Shown here: positions 49,897 through 59,362 of the stretch, one piece after another
How positions within the stretch are numbered: the first letter of the stretch is position 1
Layout: each line of letters opens with the position of its first letter
Source of the DNA: Maribacter huludaoensis
Lineage (GTDB): Bacteria > Bacteroidota > Bacteroidia > Flavobacteriales > Flavobacteriaceae
Reading direction: 5' to 3'
DNA: 64,000 nt
NCBI RefSeq assembly: GCF_029350945.1
Contig: NZ_JARKMS010000001.1
Location: 312,375 to 376,374, forward strand
The notes under the pieces: generated by a model
Told to the model about the DNA's origin: nothing
Database searches by the model: none
Seen by the model: the letters and a program-made list of their open reading frames with translations, nothing else
Program-made: the position numbers and the translations under genes

Positions 49897-51693
49897 TTAA
49901 TCGTTCAGCTTCAATACCGCCATAAAAGCTTCTTGTGGCACCTCTACGTTACCAACTTGTCGCATACGTTTTTTACCTTTCTTCTGCTTTTCAAGAAGTT
50001 TACGTTTACGAGAGATATCACCTCCATAACATTTAGCGGTTACATCTTTACGTAAAGCTTTTGTAGTCTCTCTAGAGATAATTTTTGCCCCAATAGCAGC
50101 CTGAATAGGAATATCAAACTGTTGTCTAGGGATCAGTTCTTTTAGCTTTTCACACATTTTTTTACCAATATGAACGGCATTATCCGCATGGATCAATGCA
50201 GATAGGGCATCTACCGGTTGGGCGTTTAAAAGAATATCTACACGTACTAATTTAGAGGTACGCATACCTATAGGAGCATAATCAAATGAAGCATATCCTT
50301 TAGAAACCGTTTTTAGCCTATCATAAAAATCAAAAACAATTTCCGCTAAAGGCATGTCAAAATTTAGTTCAACACGTTCGGTCGTCAAATAGGTTTGGTT
50401 CGTAATTTGTCCTCTTTTCTCTATGCACAAAGACATTACGTTACCAACAAAGTCAGATTTTGTAATAATCGTAGCTTTAATATAAGGTTCCTCAACACGG
50501 TCTATACCAGACGGATCGGGTAAATCCGTAGGATTATTGACTATAATTGGGGTATCAGGGTTTTTACGTGTATAAGCATGGTAACTAACATTGGGTACCG
50601 TGGTTATAACCGTCATATTGAACTCTCGTTCCAAACGCTCTTGAATGATTTCCATATGTAGCATTCCAAGGAAACCACATCTAAAGCCAAAACCTAGAGC
50701 AGCACTACTTTCTGGAGCAAAAACAAGAGAAGCATCGTTCAACTGCAATTTTTCCATTGAAGCACGTAACTCTTCAAACTCATCTGTATCTACAGGGTAA
50801 ATACCGGCAAATACCATTGGTTTTACATCTTCAAATCCGCCAATAGGGTTTTTAGTTGGGTTGGCCGCATCGGTTATCGTATCACCTACTTTAACTTCAC
50901 GCGCATCTTTAATTCCGGTAATCAAATAACCAACATCACCGGCTTTAACACTTTTTTTAACCTCTTGGGTCAACTTCAAAGTACCTACCTCATCCGCAAA
51001 ATAATCCTTATCGGTTGCTACAAACTTTATTTTTTGTCCCTTTTTAATTTCACCGTTAATGACCCTAAAATAGGTTTCAACACCTCTAAAAGGGTTGTAA
51101 ACAGAATCAAAGACCAAAGCTTGTAAGGCTTCGTCCGGGTTGCCCGTAGGAGCAGGAATACGCTCAATAATTGCCGCTAATATTTCTTCTATGCCAATAC
51201 CGGTTTTTGCAGATGCAGGTATAACTTCATCCGCATCACAACCTAAAAGATCAACGATATCATCTGTAACCTCTTCTGGGTTGGCACTTGGTAGATCAAC
51301 CTTGTTTAAAACAGGAATAATTTCAAGGTCGTTCTCTAGCGCTAAATATAAATTTGAAATAGTCTGTGCCTGTATGCTCTGTGCGGCATCTACGACCAAA
51401 AGCGCACCTTCACATGCTGCAATAGATCTAGAAACTTCATATGAGAAATCTACATGGCCTGGGGTGTCTATCAAGTTTAAAATATAATGTTCCCCCTTAT
51501 AGATATAATCCATTTGTATGGCATGACTTTTTATGGTGATACCACGCTCTCTTTCAAGGTCCATACTGTCCAGAAGTTGTTCTTTTTTCTCTCGGTCGGT
51601 AACAGATCCGGTAAACTCCAACAATCTATCTGCCAAGGTACTTTTCCCATGGTCAATATGTGCAATAATGCAAAAATTTCTAATGTTTTTCAT
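49897..51693 (-). CDS. lepA: Elongation factor 4 (back-translocase)
   Basis: 598 residues. Translational GTPase that acts on stalled or newly assembled ribosomes. The P-loop AHIDHGKST is at 11-19, followed by [19 protein letters not shown] and NKVDLP. Domains II and III/V follow, and the C-terminal LepA-specific domain ends with [29 protein letters not shown] basic sequence (positions about 558-583). The length is standard. The gene is monocistronic with a promoter element 65 nt upstream. Convergent with the LytTR regulator gene and divergent from receptor gene 2. Confidence 0.98.
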   Translation of the reverse strand: MKNIRNFCIIAHIDHGKSTLADRLLEFTGSVTDREKKEQLLDSMDLERERGITIKSHAIQMDYIYKGEHYILNLIDTPGHVDFSYEVSRSIAACEGALLVVDAAQSIQAQTISNLYLALENDLEIIPVLNKVDLPSANPEEVTDDIVDLLGCDADEVIPASAKTGIGIEEILAAIIERIPAPTGNPDEALQALVFDSVYNPFRGVETYFRVINGEIKKGQKIKFVATDKDYFADEVGTLKLTQEVKKSVKAGDVGYLITGIKDAREVKVGDTITDAANPTKNPIGGFEDVKPMVFAGIYPVDTDEFEELRASMEKLQLNDASLVFAPESSAALGFGFRCGFLGMLHMEIIQERLEREFNMTVITTVPNVSYHAYTRKNPDTPIIVNNPTDLPDPSGIDRVEEPYIKATIITKSDFVGNVMSLCIEKRGQITNQTYLTTERVELNFDMPLAEIVFDFYDRLKTVSKGYASFDYAPIGMRTSKLVRVDILLNAQPVDALSALIHADNAVHIGKKMCEKLKELIPRQQFDIPIQAAIGAKIISRETTKALRKDVTAKCYGGDISRKRKLLEKQKKGKKRMRQVGNVEVPQEAFMAVLKLND

Positions 51694-51758
51694 AGCGGTA
51701 ACAGTAATAATAATGCTAATTTATACCAGGAATAACGCCCGGTACTAAAGAGCAATTG

Positions 51759-51766
51759 CAAATATA
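51759..51766 (-). promoter_or_regulatory. -7 promoter element of lepA
   Basis: Reads TATATTTG on the minus strand (exact TAnnTTTG), 65 nt upstream of the lepA start. Confidence 0.5.
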
Positions 51767-51839
51767 ATCTAATTTATAGCGCTAAACTTTAGTGTAGTAA
51801 GCTATTTATTGTTGCATAGATTAGTTTGGATTACATATA

Positions 51840-51873
51840 TTGTAAAAAATTACGACGTTTTTAGTTAGATTTG
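51840..51873 (+). promoter_or_regulatory. Promoter of receptor gene 2 (-33 TTG and -7 TAGATTTG)
   Basis: TTG at 51840-51842 and TAGATTTG at 51866-51873 are separated by 23 bp, the outer limit of the Bacteroidota spacing. The -7 box contains the TTG at 51871 that opens the long reading frame, so translation must begin further downstream, at the TTG at 51895. Confidence 0.6.
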
Positions 51874-51894
51874 ATAATCAACCCCAAATTACCA

Positions 51895-54297
51895 TTGAAA
51901 CTACTTCTTGCTATTTTATTTTTCATCATTGGTGTTTCTCAATTTGCGCATTCACAAACCTTTGAACTTAAAGGTGAGGTTAAAGATCAGTACCAAGAAC
52001 CAGTTGCATTTGCCTCTGTTTTTTTAGTTACGGCTAAAGATTCTGTTCTGGCCAAAGGCACTTCTGCTGACGAAAACGGTGCATTTTTATTTACAGATAT
52101 TAACGAAGGACTTTATTTTCTAAAAGCATCTTACGTAGGTAAAGTATCTAATGATTTGGCAATAGAAATTATAAAGGACACTAAGATCGGAGCTATTATA
52201 ATTGAGCAACAAGCAGAACAACTTAATGAGGTAACCGTTACCAGCAATAAACCTGTAGTTAAAAGAGAAGTGGACCGTATTGTTTTCAATGTAGAAAACA
52301 CGGTTATTTCCCAGAACAGTTCTTGGGATATTCTTCGTCAAACACCTGGAGTCATTATGATGAATGATGAACTGAAAGTGAGAAATCAAGCCACTACAAT
52401 TTATATCAATGATCGTAAAGTGCAGCTGTCTTCAGAAGAGGTTAGAAGCTTGTTGGAAAATTACCAGGGTGAGAATATAAAATCTGTGGAGGTTATACAT
52501 AATCCGCCAGCAAGTTATGATGCCGAGGGTGGGTCAATTTTAAATATCGTTACCAGTAAAAATGTATCTGTAGGGTATAAAGGCAATGTAAATGCCGGGT
52601 ATACGCAAGGGGTTTTTCCCAAGTACAATTTTGGAACATCTCACTTTTATAAGACTAAAAGGTTAAACGTAAACGCAAGCTATAATTATACGCCTAAAAA
52701 GGAATTTAAGAATACTTTGAGTAATACCAATTTTATGGATATTACCGGTATTACTTCTGTTTGGGATACAGATTTTGATCAAATAATACGCACTAATACC
52801 CATAGTGCAGGAATATCAGTAGATTATGAATTTAATGATAAGAATACGCTAAGCCTAACAAGCAACGCACAGTATCAACCAAAAAAGGATGCTGATTTTT
52901 TTCAGGAAACTACTATTAAAAATGCATCTGGTGTATTGGATTCCCTTTTTACCACAAATAGTTTTTTAAGCGAACAAAAGTATAATGTTTCGGGCGACCT
53001 TACTTTTAAACATCAGTTTAAAGACCAAGGAAATTTAACTGTAAATGCACACTACACAAATTTTGATTTAGACCGAAATCAAGATGTAAACTCAGATTAT
53101 TTTCAACCTAACGGCTCATTTCTACGCGATTTTAATTTCTCTACCATTGCCGATCAACAGATAGAAATAAAGACCGCTCAAATAGATTATACTGATTATT
53201 TGGGTAGTGTATTTTTTGAAACAGGCGTAAAAGGTTCTTTTATTGATTCTGAAAGTAGGTTGGATTATTTTTTAGAGAATGATGGCACCGAATTTATTTC
53301 TAATTTGTCCGATGATTACACGTACGATGAAAGGGTATATGCAGGTTATTTTAGCCTATCTAAAGATTGGGAAAAATGGAGTATAAAAACAGGCTTGCGT
53401 GTAGAACAAACAGAAAGTTCTGGGGTATCTGTTAATGTATCAAGCATTAACGACCTTGATTATTTTGAACTTTTTCCATCTTTCTACATATTACATAACA
53501 TTAACGACAATCACAGTTTATCTTTTGATTATTCTAGAAAGTTAGAACGCCCTAGGTATGAAGATTTAAATCCGTTTAGGACCTATATCAATGAACGTAC
53601 TTTTGAAGAAGGTAATCCTAATCTAACCCCTAGTTTTAGCCATAATTTTAATTTGAACTATACCCTAAATCAGGAGTATTATTTTGATTTCTATTATCGA
53701 GACAACGGTAGGTATATATCTACACTGACCTTTCAGGACAATGATAATTTCGTTTTAAGGGATATTACGCAGAATGTTTTAGAAAGCAACTCTTATGGGT
53801 TTGATTTTACTTATGGTAAGTCTATCACTAACAATTGGTACTTGTACAGTTATATTTCTCTTTTTCATGAAGAAGAGTCTTTTATTGCGTTGCAAAGCAA
53901 TGAATATTCCTATAAAAATAAGTTTAACGGAGCTTATATAGATCTAACCAATTATTTTACACTTTCTAAAGACGGTAGTTTTAAGGGAGAATTAGGGTTG
54001 GTGTTCTTATCAGGTTGGTTACAAGGGTCCTATATACAAGAAGAAACTACAAATTTAACCTTGGGATTAAGAAAATCATTTTTTAATAATAGAGCCGTAT
54101 TAAGTGTAAGTGCCAATGATTTATTAGGAAAATACAACGGCTACGTATCTTCAAAATATTTAAATCAAGACAACAGTTACTTGGTAATTCCTGAAACCCA
54201 ATATGTAAAGTTTGGTTTTACATACAACTTTGGTAATTTCCGTTTAGAAGACAACCAACGAGATATAGATAAAATAGAACGTGAACGTCTCGATTAA
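51895..54297 (+). CDS. Outer-membrane beta-barrel receptor (TonB-receptor-like) 2
   Basis: 800 residues. I choose the TTG at 51895 (M-KLLLAILFFIIGVSQ) because the upstream TTG at 51871 lies inside the promoter, and because this start gives a normal signal peptide ending HSQ. A carboxypeptidase-regulatory domain (about 23-105) leads to a plug (ILRQTPGVIMMNDE, about 140-153; PPASYDAEGGSILNI) and a large barrel ending FTYNFGNFRLEDNQRD. It is closely similar in plan to the gene that follows, suggesting tandem duplication. The ligand is unknown. Confidence 0.9.
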   Translation: MKLLLAILFFIIGVSQFAHSQTFELKGEVKDQYQEPVAFASVFLVTAKDSVLAKGTSADENGAFLFTDINEGLYFLKASYVGKVSNDLAIEIIKDTKIGAIIIEQQAEQLNEVTVTSNKPVVKREVDRIVFNVENTVISQNSSWDILRQTPGVIMMNDELKVRNQATTIYINDRKVQLSSEEVRSLLENYQGENIKSVEVIHNPPASYDAEGGSILNIVTSKNVSVGYKGNVNAGYTQGVFPKYNFGTSHFYKTKRLNVNASYNYTPKKEFKNTLSNTNFMDITGITSVWDTDFDQIIRTNTHSAGISVDYEFNDKNTLSLTSNAQYQPKKDADFFQETTIKNASGVLDSLFTTNSFLSEQKYNVSGDLTFKHQFKDQGNLTVNAHYTNFDLDRNQDVNSDYFQPNGSFLRDFNFSTIADQQIEIKTAQIDYTDYLGSVFFETGVKGSFIDSESRLDYFLENDGTEFISNLSDDYTYDERVYAGYFSLSKDWEKWSIKTGLRVEQTESSGVSVNVSSINDLDYFELFPSFYILHNINDNHSLSFDYSRKLERPRYEDLNPFRTYINERTFEEGNPNLTPSFSHNFNLNYTLNQEYYFDFYYRDNGRYISTLTFQDNDNFVLRDITQNVLESNSYGFDFTYGKSITNNWYLYSYISLFHEEESFIALQSNEYSYKNKFNGAYIDLTNYFTLSKDGSFKGELGLVFLSGWLQGSYIQEETTNLTLGLRKSFFNNRAVLSVSANDLLGKYNGYVSSKYLNQDNSYLVIPETQYVKFGFTYNFGNFRLEDNQRDIDKIERERLD

Positions 54298-54380
54298 CTA
54301 TAACGGGTTAATAATCAGCATTTTATTTTTTAGTTAAGAAAAACTTAAATAAATTGTAAGATAATTCAATTTTACTTTCC

Positions 54381-54388
54381 TACATTTA
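54381..54388 (+). promoter_or_regulatory. Probable -7 element of receptor gene 3
   Basis: TACATTTA differs from TAnnTTTG only in the last base and ends 19 nt before the ATG at 54408. Confidence 0.35.
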
Positions 54389-54407
54389 GTAAGAATACGA
54401 ACACTAA

Positions 54408-56807
54408 ATGCTTAAAAATTTATTATTAACGCTTCTATTTTGTCTTACAATTTCTTTTGCATTTTCCCAAGAATTTATCATTAGCGGTTTTGTAAAGGAT
54501 GAACACCAAACACCGGTTGTTCTTGCTAATATAATTTTGTTGAGCGAAGAGGGAGAGTTTATAAAAGGCACTGTCACAAATGATCAAGGAGCTTATGAAA
54601 TTAAGTCCGTCACCACAGGCAACTACCGTATAGTAGCTAGTTATATAGCAAATACCGTAGAAAGTGAAATTCTTTCCATAACCGGTAGTATTGAGATAGA
54701 ACCGCTTATATTACAAAGTGCTCAAGAATTGGATGAGGTCGTAGTAACCCAAAACAAACCGAAGTTAGAACAATTGGCAGATCGCCATATTTTTAATGTT
54801 GAAAATACCGCAATTTCCGATGGCGATATTTGGGATGTTTTAAAGCGTACACCTGGTGTAATGGTAATGAACAATAGGTTGTACGTAAATGGTAGTTCTA
54901 AGGTAAATATTATGATTAATGGTAAGCTGGTCAACCTACCGGAAGAGGATATAATTAATTTACTTAGTGGTAGTTCTGCAAGTAATGTACAATCTATAGA
55001 AGTAATTACGAGTCCGCCGGCAAAATATAGTGCCGAGGGTGGTTTACTTATTGATATTAAAATGAAGAAAAACCTTGTTGCGGGGTATAACGGCGCTGTT
55101 TTTAATAGATATACGCAAGGTATTCTGCCAAAGCATACTGTAGGTACAGATCATTTCTTTAAAGGTAAAAGAATAGATTTTTCAACGAACTACAGCTTTA
55201 GCCATGATAGGGATTGGACCAGATATTCTGATGCTACCACGTTTTTTGAAGACGGACAAGAAAATGAGATTTGGACAGCAGAGCAAAAATCTATATCTAA
55301 AGGAAAAAGTCATAATCTAAATCTTTTTTTAGACATTGAATTAAATGAAAAAAATACACTGAGCTTTTCATCTACCTCAAGTTTTTCACCAGATAACAAT
55401 ATAATTTATACCTCATCAACAGATATAGAAAGTACCGGTGCAGATGTAATAGCGCGTTTAAAAGGTCTCAATATATTAAGCGATGATACCTATAACACTT
55501 CTAATTATTTAGATTGGGTACATAAGTTGAATGATAAAGGGGCAGAAATAGCAACAAACGCCCACTTTACCTATTATGATTCTAAGGATAATCAAGAATT
55601 AAATAATGACATTGTAGAAGGTTTTACAGAGAATACTTCCGAGAATACCTTAAATATAAGTTCAGACCAGATTATAAATCTTTTCAGTGCCCAAACAGAT
55701 TTAACATTACCATTATCAAAACAGTCTACCTTAGAGACGGGCTTAAGATTTGCAAATATAAACTCGGAGTCAAGTATTCAACAGTCTGGTTTTGATGAAT
55801 CATTTGCAGAAATAAATCCTACGGCTTCTGGTATTTTCAATTACGATGAACAAATTTATGCAGGTTATATAAGCCTTAGTAACAGTTGGGAAAAATGGAA
55901 GTTAAATACAGGCCTACGAGCAGAATATACAGATACAAATGGAGATTTGAATATTTTATCATCAGCGAATAAAAATTCGTATTTTGATCTGTTCCCAAAC
56001 TTCTCAATGTCCTATACAAAAGACAAGAATGCGTACATGGTTAAATATTACAGGAGAATTACCCGACCTAGATATAGCAGCATTAACCCTTTTCAATATT
56101 ATTTATCTGCAAACTCTATTTTTGAGGGAAACCCTAATTTAAAACCAGCTTTTCGTAGTTATATAGAAGTTGATTATGTGTATGATAAGGACTTTAAGTT
56201 TGCTTTGTTTACGAGTATAAAATCAGACCAACAGATACAGCAATTTATTCAAGATAATACAACCAATATTCTTAAAGCACAGTACCTTAATTTGGAAACG
56301 AATTATAATTTTGGTGCAGATGCCAGCGTATCTAAATATTTAACCTCGTATTGGTATTTTTATTTTTTTGTGAGCCAATATTACAACCAAAATAAATTTG
56401 CTGATATAAACACGAATGCCATTATAGACAATTCTATTTGGACTACATACTTACGTGTTAATAATTATTTTACGTTATTAAAAGACGAATCGTTGTATGC
56501 AGATATGGCGTTCAATTATATTTCTCCATATGTTCAAGGTAACGCGAGTTTTAGATCTTACAGCAAATTGAGTATAAATTTCAGAAAGACATTTTGGAAC
56601 AAGGATGCTAGTGTTTCAATAGGAATAGAAGATATTTTTAATAAAGGAAACACATATTCTACAAGAAACTATCTGGAACAGAACAATATCACAAGTACTA
56701 GACCTGAAAGTAGACTATTTGTATTCGGTTTTAGGTATAAGTTTGGTAACACTAAAATTCGCGATAATTCTAAAAACAAGCATACTGACGAAAATAAGCG
56801 ATTATAA
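54408..56807 (+). CDS. Outer-membrane beta-barrel receptor (TonB-receptor-like) 3
   Basis: 799 residues. The signal peptide is MLKNLLLTLLFCLTISFAFSQ. A carboxypeptidase-regulatory domain (about 24-105) is followed by a plug with VLKRTPGVMVMNN and SPPAKYSAEGGLLIDI, then a barrel ending FGFRYKFGNTKIRDN. It has the same layout and many of the same landmark motifs as gene 2 immediately upstream (LDEVVVT, ENTAIS, GNPNLKPAF) and is clearly its paralogue. Divergence is high enough to suggest a different ligand. It ends convergently, 3 nt from a small membrane protein gene. Confidence 0.92.
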   Translation: MLKNLLLTLLFCLTISFAFSQEFIISGFVKDEHQTPVVLANIILLSEEGEFIKGTVTNDQGAYEIKSVTTGNYRIVASYIANTVESEILSITGSIEIEPLILQSAQELDEVVVTQNKPKLEQLADRHIFNVENTAISDGDIWDVLKRTPGVMVMNNRLYVNGSSKVNIMINGKLVNLPEEDIINLLSGSSASNVQSIEVITSPPAKYSAEGGLLIDIKMKKNLVAGYNGAVFNRYTQGILPKHTVGTDHFFKGKRIDFSTNYSFSHDRDWTRYSDATTFFEDGQENEIWTAEQKSISKGKSHNLNLFLDIELNEKNTLSFSSTSSFSPDNNIIYTSSTDIESTGADVIARLKGLNILSDDTYNTSNYLDWVHKLNDKGAEIATNAHFTYYDSKDNQELNNDIVEGFTENTSENTLNISSDQIINLFSAQTDLTLPLSKQSTLETGLRFANINSESSIQQSGFDESFAEINPTASGIFNYDEQIYAGYISLSNSWEKWKLNTGLRAEYTDTNGDLNILSSANKNSYFDLFPNFSMSYTKDKNAYMVKYYRRITRPRYSSINPFQYYLSANSIFEGNPNLKPAFRSYIEVDYVYDKDFKFALFTSIKSDQQIQQFIQDNTTNILKAQYLNLETNYNFGADASVSKYLTSYWYFYFFVSQYYNQNKFADINTNAIIDNSIWTTYLRVNNYFTLLKDESLYADMAFNYISPYVQGNASFRSYSKLSINFRKTFWNKDASVSIGIEDIFNKGNTYSTRNYLEQNNITSTRPESRLFVFGFRYKFGNTKIRDNSKNKHTDENKRL

Positions 56808-56810
56808 TAG

Positions 56811-57011
56811 TTACTGTGATAACAAGGTACCGCAAATACCAAGGCTTATTAGGCAATACACTCCCGCTAAAATCATAAATACTTTACCTGCCTTTTTCTT
56901 TTTATAATAAAACAAGACAGCTCCTATAAGTATAAACACTATTGCAGGGCCGAACATTATAAGAAATAAAAAAGTAGCGAGACCATCAAGATTACCAACC
57001 TCTAAAATCAT
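56811..57011 (-). CDS. Small two-helix membrane protein, coupled to the radical SAM gene
   Basis: 66 residues. Two hydrophobic helices (about 12-34 and 42-62) are joined by a basic loop YYKKKKAGK, giving a helical hairpin with cytoplasmic turn. Its ATG overlaps the stop of the preceding radical SAM gene as ATGA (57008-57011), so translation is coupled. I recognise no family. The coupling suggests a membrane partner for the radical SAM enzyme; that is inference. Confidence 0.72.
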   Translation of the reverse strand: MILEVGNLDGLATFLFLIMFGPAIVFILIGAVLFYYKKKKAGKVFMILAGVYCLISLGICGTLLSQ

Positions 57012-58402
57012 ATTATTTCGTTTTGTAATTCCTTTAATCGTTCTATTTTATCATCTCTATAAAATAAGTTCATAGTTTCAAAAGGGATGATTTTATAGTC
57101 TTTGTTTACAATGTGCACACAAGATTTCTTAATGGCACGTACATCAAAATTATGGGCATCTATAAATTGCATAATGATGATACGAAACAGGTTATCATAC
57201 CCAAGTTCTGGGGCGTCAATTTCAGGAAGGCAGCACATAATACTTTTTAAATTTTCCGATGCTTTTTCAACGGAATTGCCTGTACTAAAAAGCTCGATCA
57301 TTTTGCCGTGCAGTTGTTCATCTTGCTCGTAAATAATGGTGTTTTTACCTTCGTTCAATAAATCATCTGGGTTAATGAACCGTGTTAGCGGATTTACCTC
57401 ATCGCCTAATTTTAGAGCATATGCCATCACCAAGGCATCGGGATTACAGGGTACCGGTATTAAATCGTCTGGTTCAAAAATGGGCGATTGCTCTAAAATT
57501 TTTCTACGTACTTCAGTTAAGGTAATACGGTTTTCATCTACTTCAAAATTTTCTAATCTACCGGCAATTTGGGTGGGCTGAAAAGTTACGCCGCGAATAC
57601 ATTTTTGTTTTAGGGCAAAGTCTATGGTGCTTCCCATTTCATGGTCGTTCAGCCCCTTTTGTAATGTGACTACCAATGTTGTAGAAAGGTTCAATTGATT
57701 TAAGTGATCTAACGCTTGTAGACGAATATCTGCCAGGTCTGCCCCTCTTAAGGTTTGTAGTACATGGTTATCCAAAGAATCAAACTGTAAATACACTTCA
57801 AAATCTGGTGCGTAAGTTGCCAATCGTTTCGCAAAATCAAAATCTTTTGCAATTTTAATTCCGTTGGTATTCAACATTAAATGCCGAATAGGGAGCGATT
57901 TTGCGTAATCAAGAATTTCAAAAAAGTTAGGATGTATGGTAGGCTCACCACCACTAAGCTGAACAACATCTGGTTCTCCCTCGTTCTTAACGATAACATC
58001 TAACATTTTTTTTATTTCCTCTAATGTTCGGTGTCTACCATAAGTGGGAGATGATCCCGCATAGCAGGTAGGGCAGGTAAGGTTACAGCGGTCGGTCAGT
58101 TCAATAACCGTAAGACAAGAATGTTGCTCGTGATCTGGGCAAAGTCCGCAATCATAAGGGCATCCGTAATGTGTTTTTGTATTGAACGTTTTTGGATATT
58201 CAGAAGCCTTATTATAATTTCTTATGTTTTTATAGTACTCTATGTCATCTGCAATTAGCACCTTAGACCTACCATGCTCTCTACAGTTTTTAAGCATATA
58301 CACCTTCTCGTTCTCAAAAACGATTTTGGCATCTACCCTACGTAAACATTCTGGGCATAGGCTTAATGTAAAATCATAATAGGTATAGTTTTTTTCTGAC
58401 AT
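57008..58402 (-). CDS. Radical SAM protein of the Tes (tetraether synthase)-like family
   Basis: 464 residues. The radical SAM cluster motif CxxxCxxC is C106-NLT-C110-PT-C113, followed by GGEPT (151-155). The N-terminus has C16-x2-C19 and C40 (CREHG), then GCPYDCGLCPDHEQHSC with C81, C85, C88 and C96. This cysteine layout, with an N-terminal rubredoxin-like finger and an auxiliary Fe-S cluster ahead of the SAM cluster, is that of the MJ0619/Tes family, whose archaeal members couple lipid tails into tetraethers. The substrate in bacteria is not established. Its start overlaps the end of an Lgt-like gene by 29 bp and its stop overlaps a small membrane protein gene. Confidence 0.88.
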   Translation of the reverse strand: MSEKNYTYYDFTLSLCPECLRRVDAKIVFENEKVYMLKNCREHGRSKVLIADDIEYYKNIRNYNKASEYPKTFNTKTHYGCPYDCGLCPDHEQHSCLTVIELTDRCNLTCPTCYAGSSPTYGRHRTLEEIKKMLDVIVKNEGEPDVVQLSGGEPTIHPNFFEILDYAKSLPIRHLMLNTNGIKIAKDFDFAKRLATYAPDFEVYLQFDSLDNHVLQTLRGADLADIRLQALDHLNQLNLSTTLVVTLQKGLNDHEMGSTIDFALKQKCIRGVTFQPTQIAGRLENFEVDENRITLTEVRRKILEQSPIFEPDDLIPVPCNPDALVMAYALKLGDEVNPLTRFINPDDLLNEGKNTIIYEQDEQLHGKMIELFSTGNSVEKASENLKSIMCCLPEIDAPELGYDNLFRIIIMQFIDAHNFDVRAIKKSCVHIVNKDYKIIPFETMNLFYRDDKIERLKELQNEII

Positions 58403-59156
58403 ATGTTATTCCCCGTAGGATAAATTTTTGGTAGTACACCAAACAAATTAGACATAATATTTGAATACTACTTAGCCCTAAGAAATAAAAAGGGTTAGGT
58501 TTTAGGAATTCGATACAAAAACGAAGGGAGAAATAGGTAACCATAAAGAGCTTAAAAAGATCTCCGTTTTTAAAAGTAAGATTCAACTTTTGTAACTTTT
58601 TGATGATGAGGAAAAGTACGGATAAAAACAGCATTTCATATAGTGCAATAGGATGCCTTAAAACACCATCACCTAAGTCCATACCGGTTAAAAAGGTAGT
58701 TTCTTTTCCGTAGGTAAACTCTTTAACACCTGCTAAAAAGCAACCAATTCTGCCTATGATAATGCCTAAGATGATAGGCAGTGTAAACAAGTCTCCAGAC
58801 GAATGTTTTTCGCCAATAATCTTCTTCACAAGCTCCACGCCCAGCAAGCCACCAAAGAGCCCGCCCATTATGGTTTTGTTGTTTAGGTTATAAAGCAAAC
58901 CTTGATCTATATGGGCTATAGGGTTTTCAAAAAATGCCGCTAATCTTGATAAGAACAGCGCCCCAAAAACCGCACCTATGATAATGGAGAGTCGGTTATT
59001 GGAAGAAATGACATCAGCGCTCTTTTTCCGTAGAAATACATAGTATCTAAACCCTACAAAAAAAGCTAGGTATTCCAGAATAAGGTGCATGTTTAATTTT
59101 ACACCAAATACAATAGGCTCAAAAGGTAGCGAGACAATAAGTAGCGTTTGGGTCAT
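58374..59156 (-). CDS. Lgt-like (prolipoprotein diacylglyceryl transferase family) membrane protein
   Basis: 260 residues with about seven membrane helices. Family landmarks are GGLFGGLLG (about 98-106), GRIGCFLAG (135-143), HPIALYE (168-174) and LRFCIEFLKP (211-220). In canonical Lgt the second motif reads GRxGNF with an essential Arg followed by Asn; here Arg136 is kept but Asn is replaced by Cys139. The genuine Lgt is presumably elsewhere, so this is likely a specialised paralogue acting on a different lipid or acceptor. It overlaps the radical SAM gene by 29 bp. AAGCTTTG at 59168-59175 (minus strand) is a one-mismatch -7 promoter element. Confidence 0.85.
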   Translation of the reverse strand: MTQTLLIVSLPFEPIVFGVKLNMHLILEYLAFFVGFRYYVFLRKKSADVISSNNRLSIIIGAVFGALFLSRLAAFFENPIAHIDQGLLYNLNNKTIMGGLFGGLLGVELVKKIIGEKHSSGDLFTLPIILGIIIGRIGCFLAGVKEFTYGKETTFLTGMDLGDGVLRHPIALYEMLFLSVLFLIIKKLQKLNLTFKNGDLFKLFMVTYFSLRFCIEFLKPNPFYFLGLSSIQILCLICLVYYQKFILRGITYVRKKLYLL

Positions 59157-59334
59157 AAAGTTATTGTCAAAGCTTTATTTAAAATTTGAAATATATTTAG
59201 AAGCGTAAATAAAGAGGTCATTTGAATACTAATTTACGCCGTTTATACAAACAAGTGTTTAACAAGTAATAATAGCCTGTAATATCATAGAATTTATCAA
59301 AAAGTCTAAGTAATGCGCTTCCCGTAATTTTATA

Positions 59335-59342
59335 TAACTTTG
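59335..59342 (+). promoter_or_regulatory. -7 promoter element of dusB
   Basis: TAACTTTG, an exact TAnnTTTG match, ends 20 nt before the GTG start at 59363 and supports that start. Confidence 0.55.
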
Positions 59343-59362
59343 CAACCCAAAATTAGACTGCA

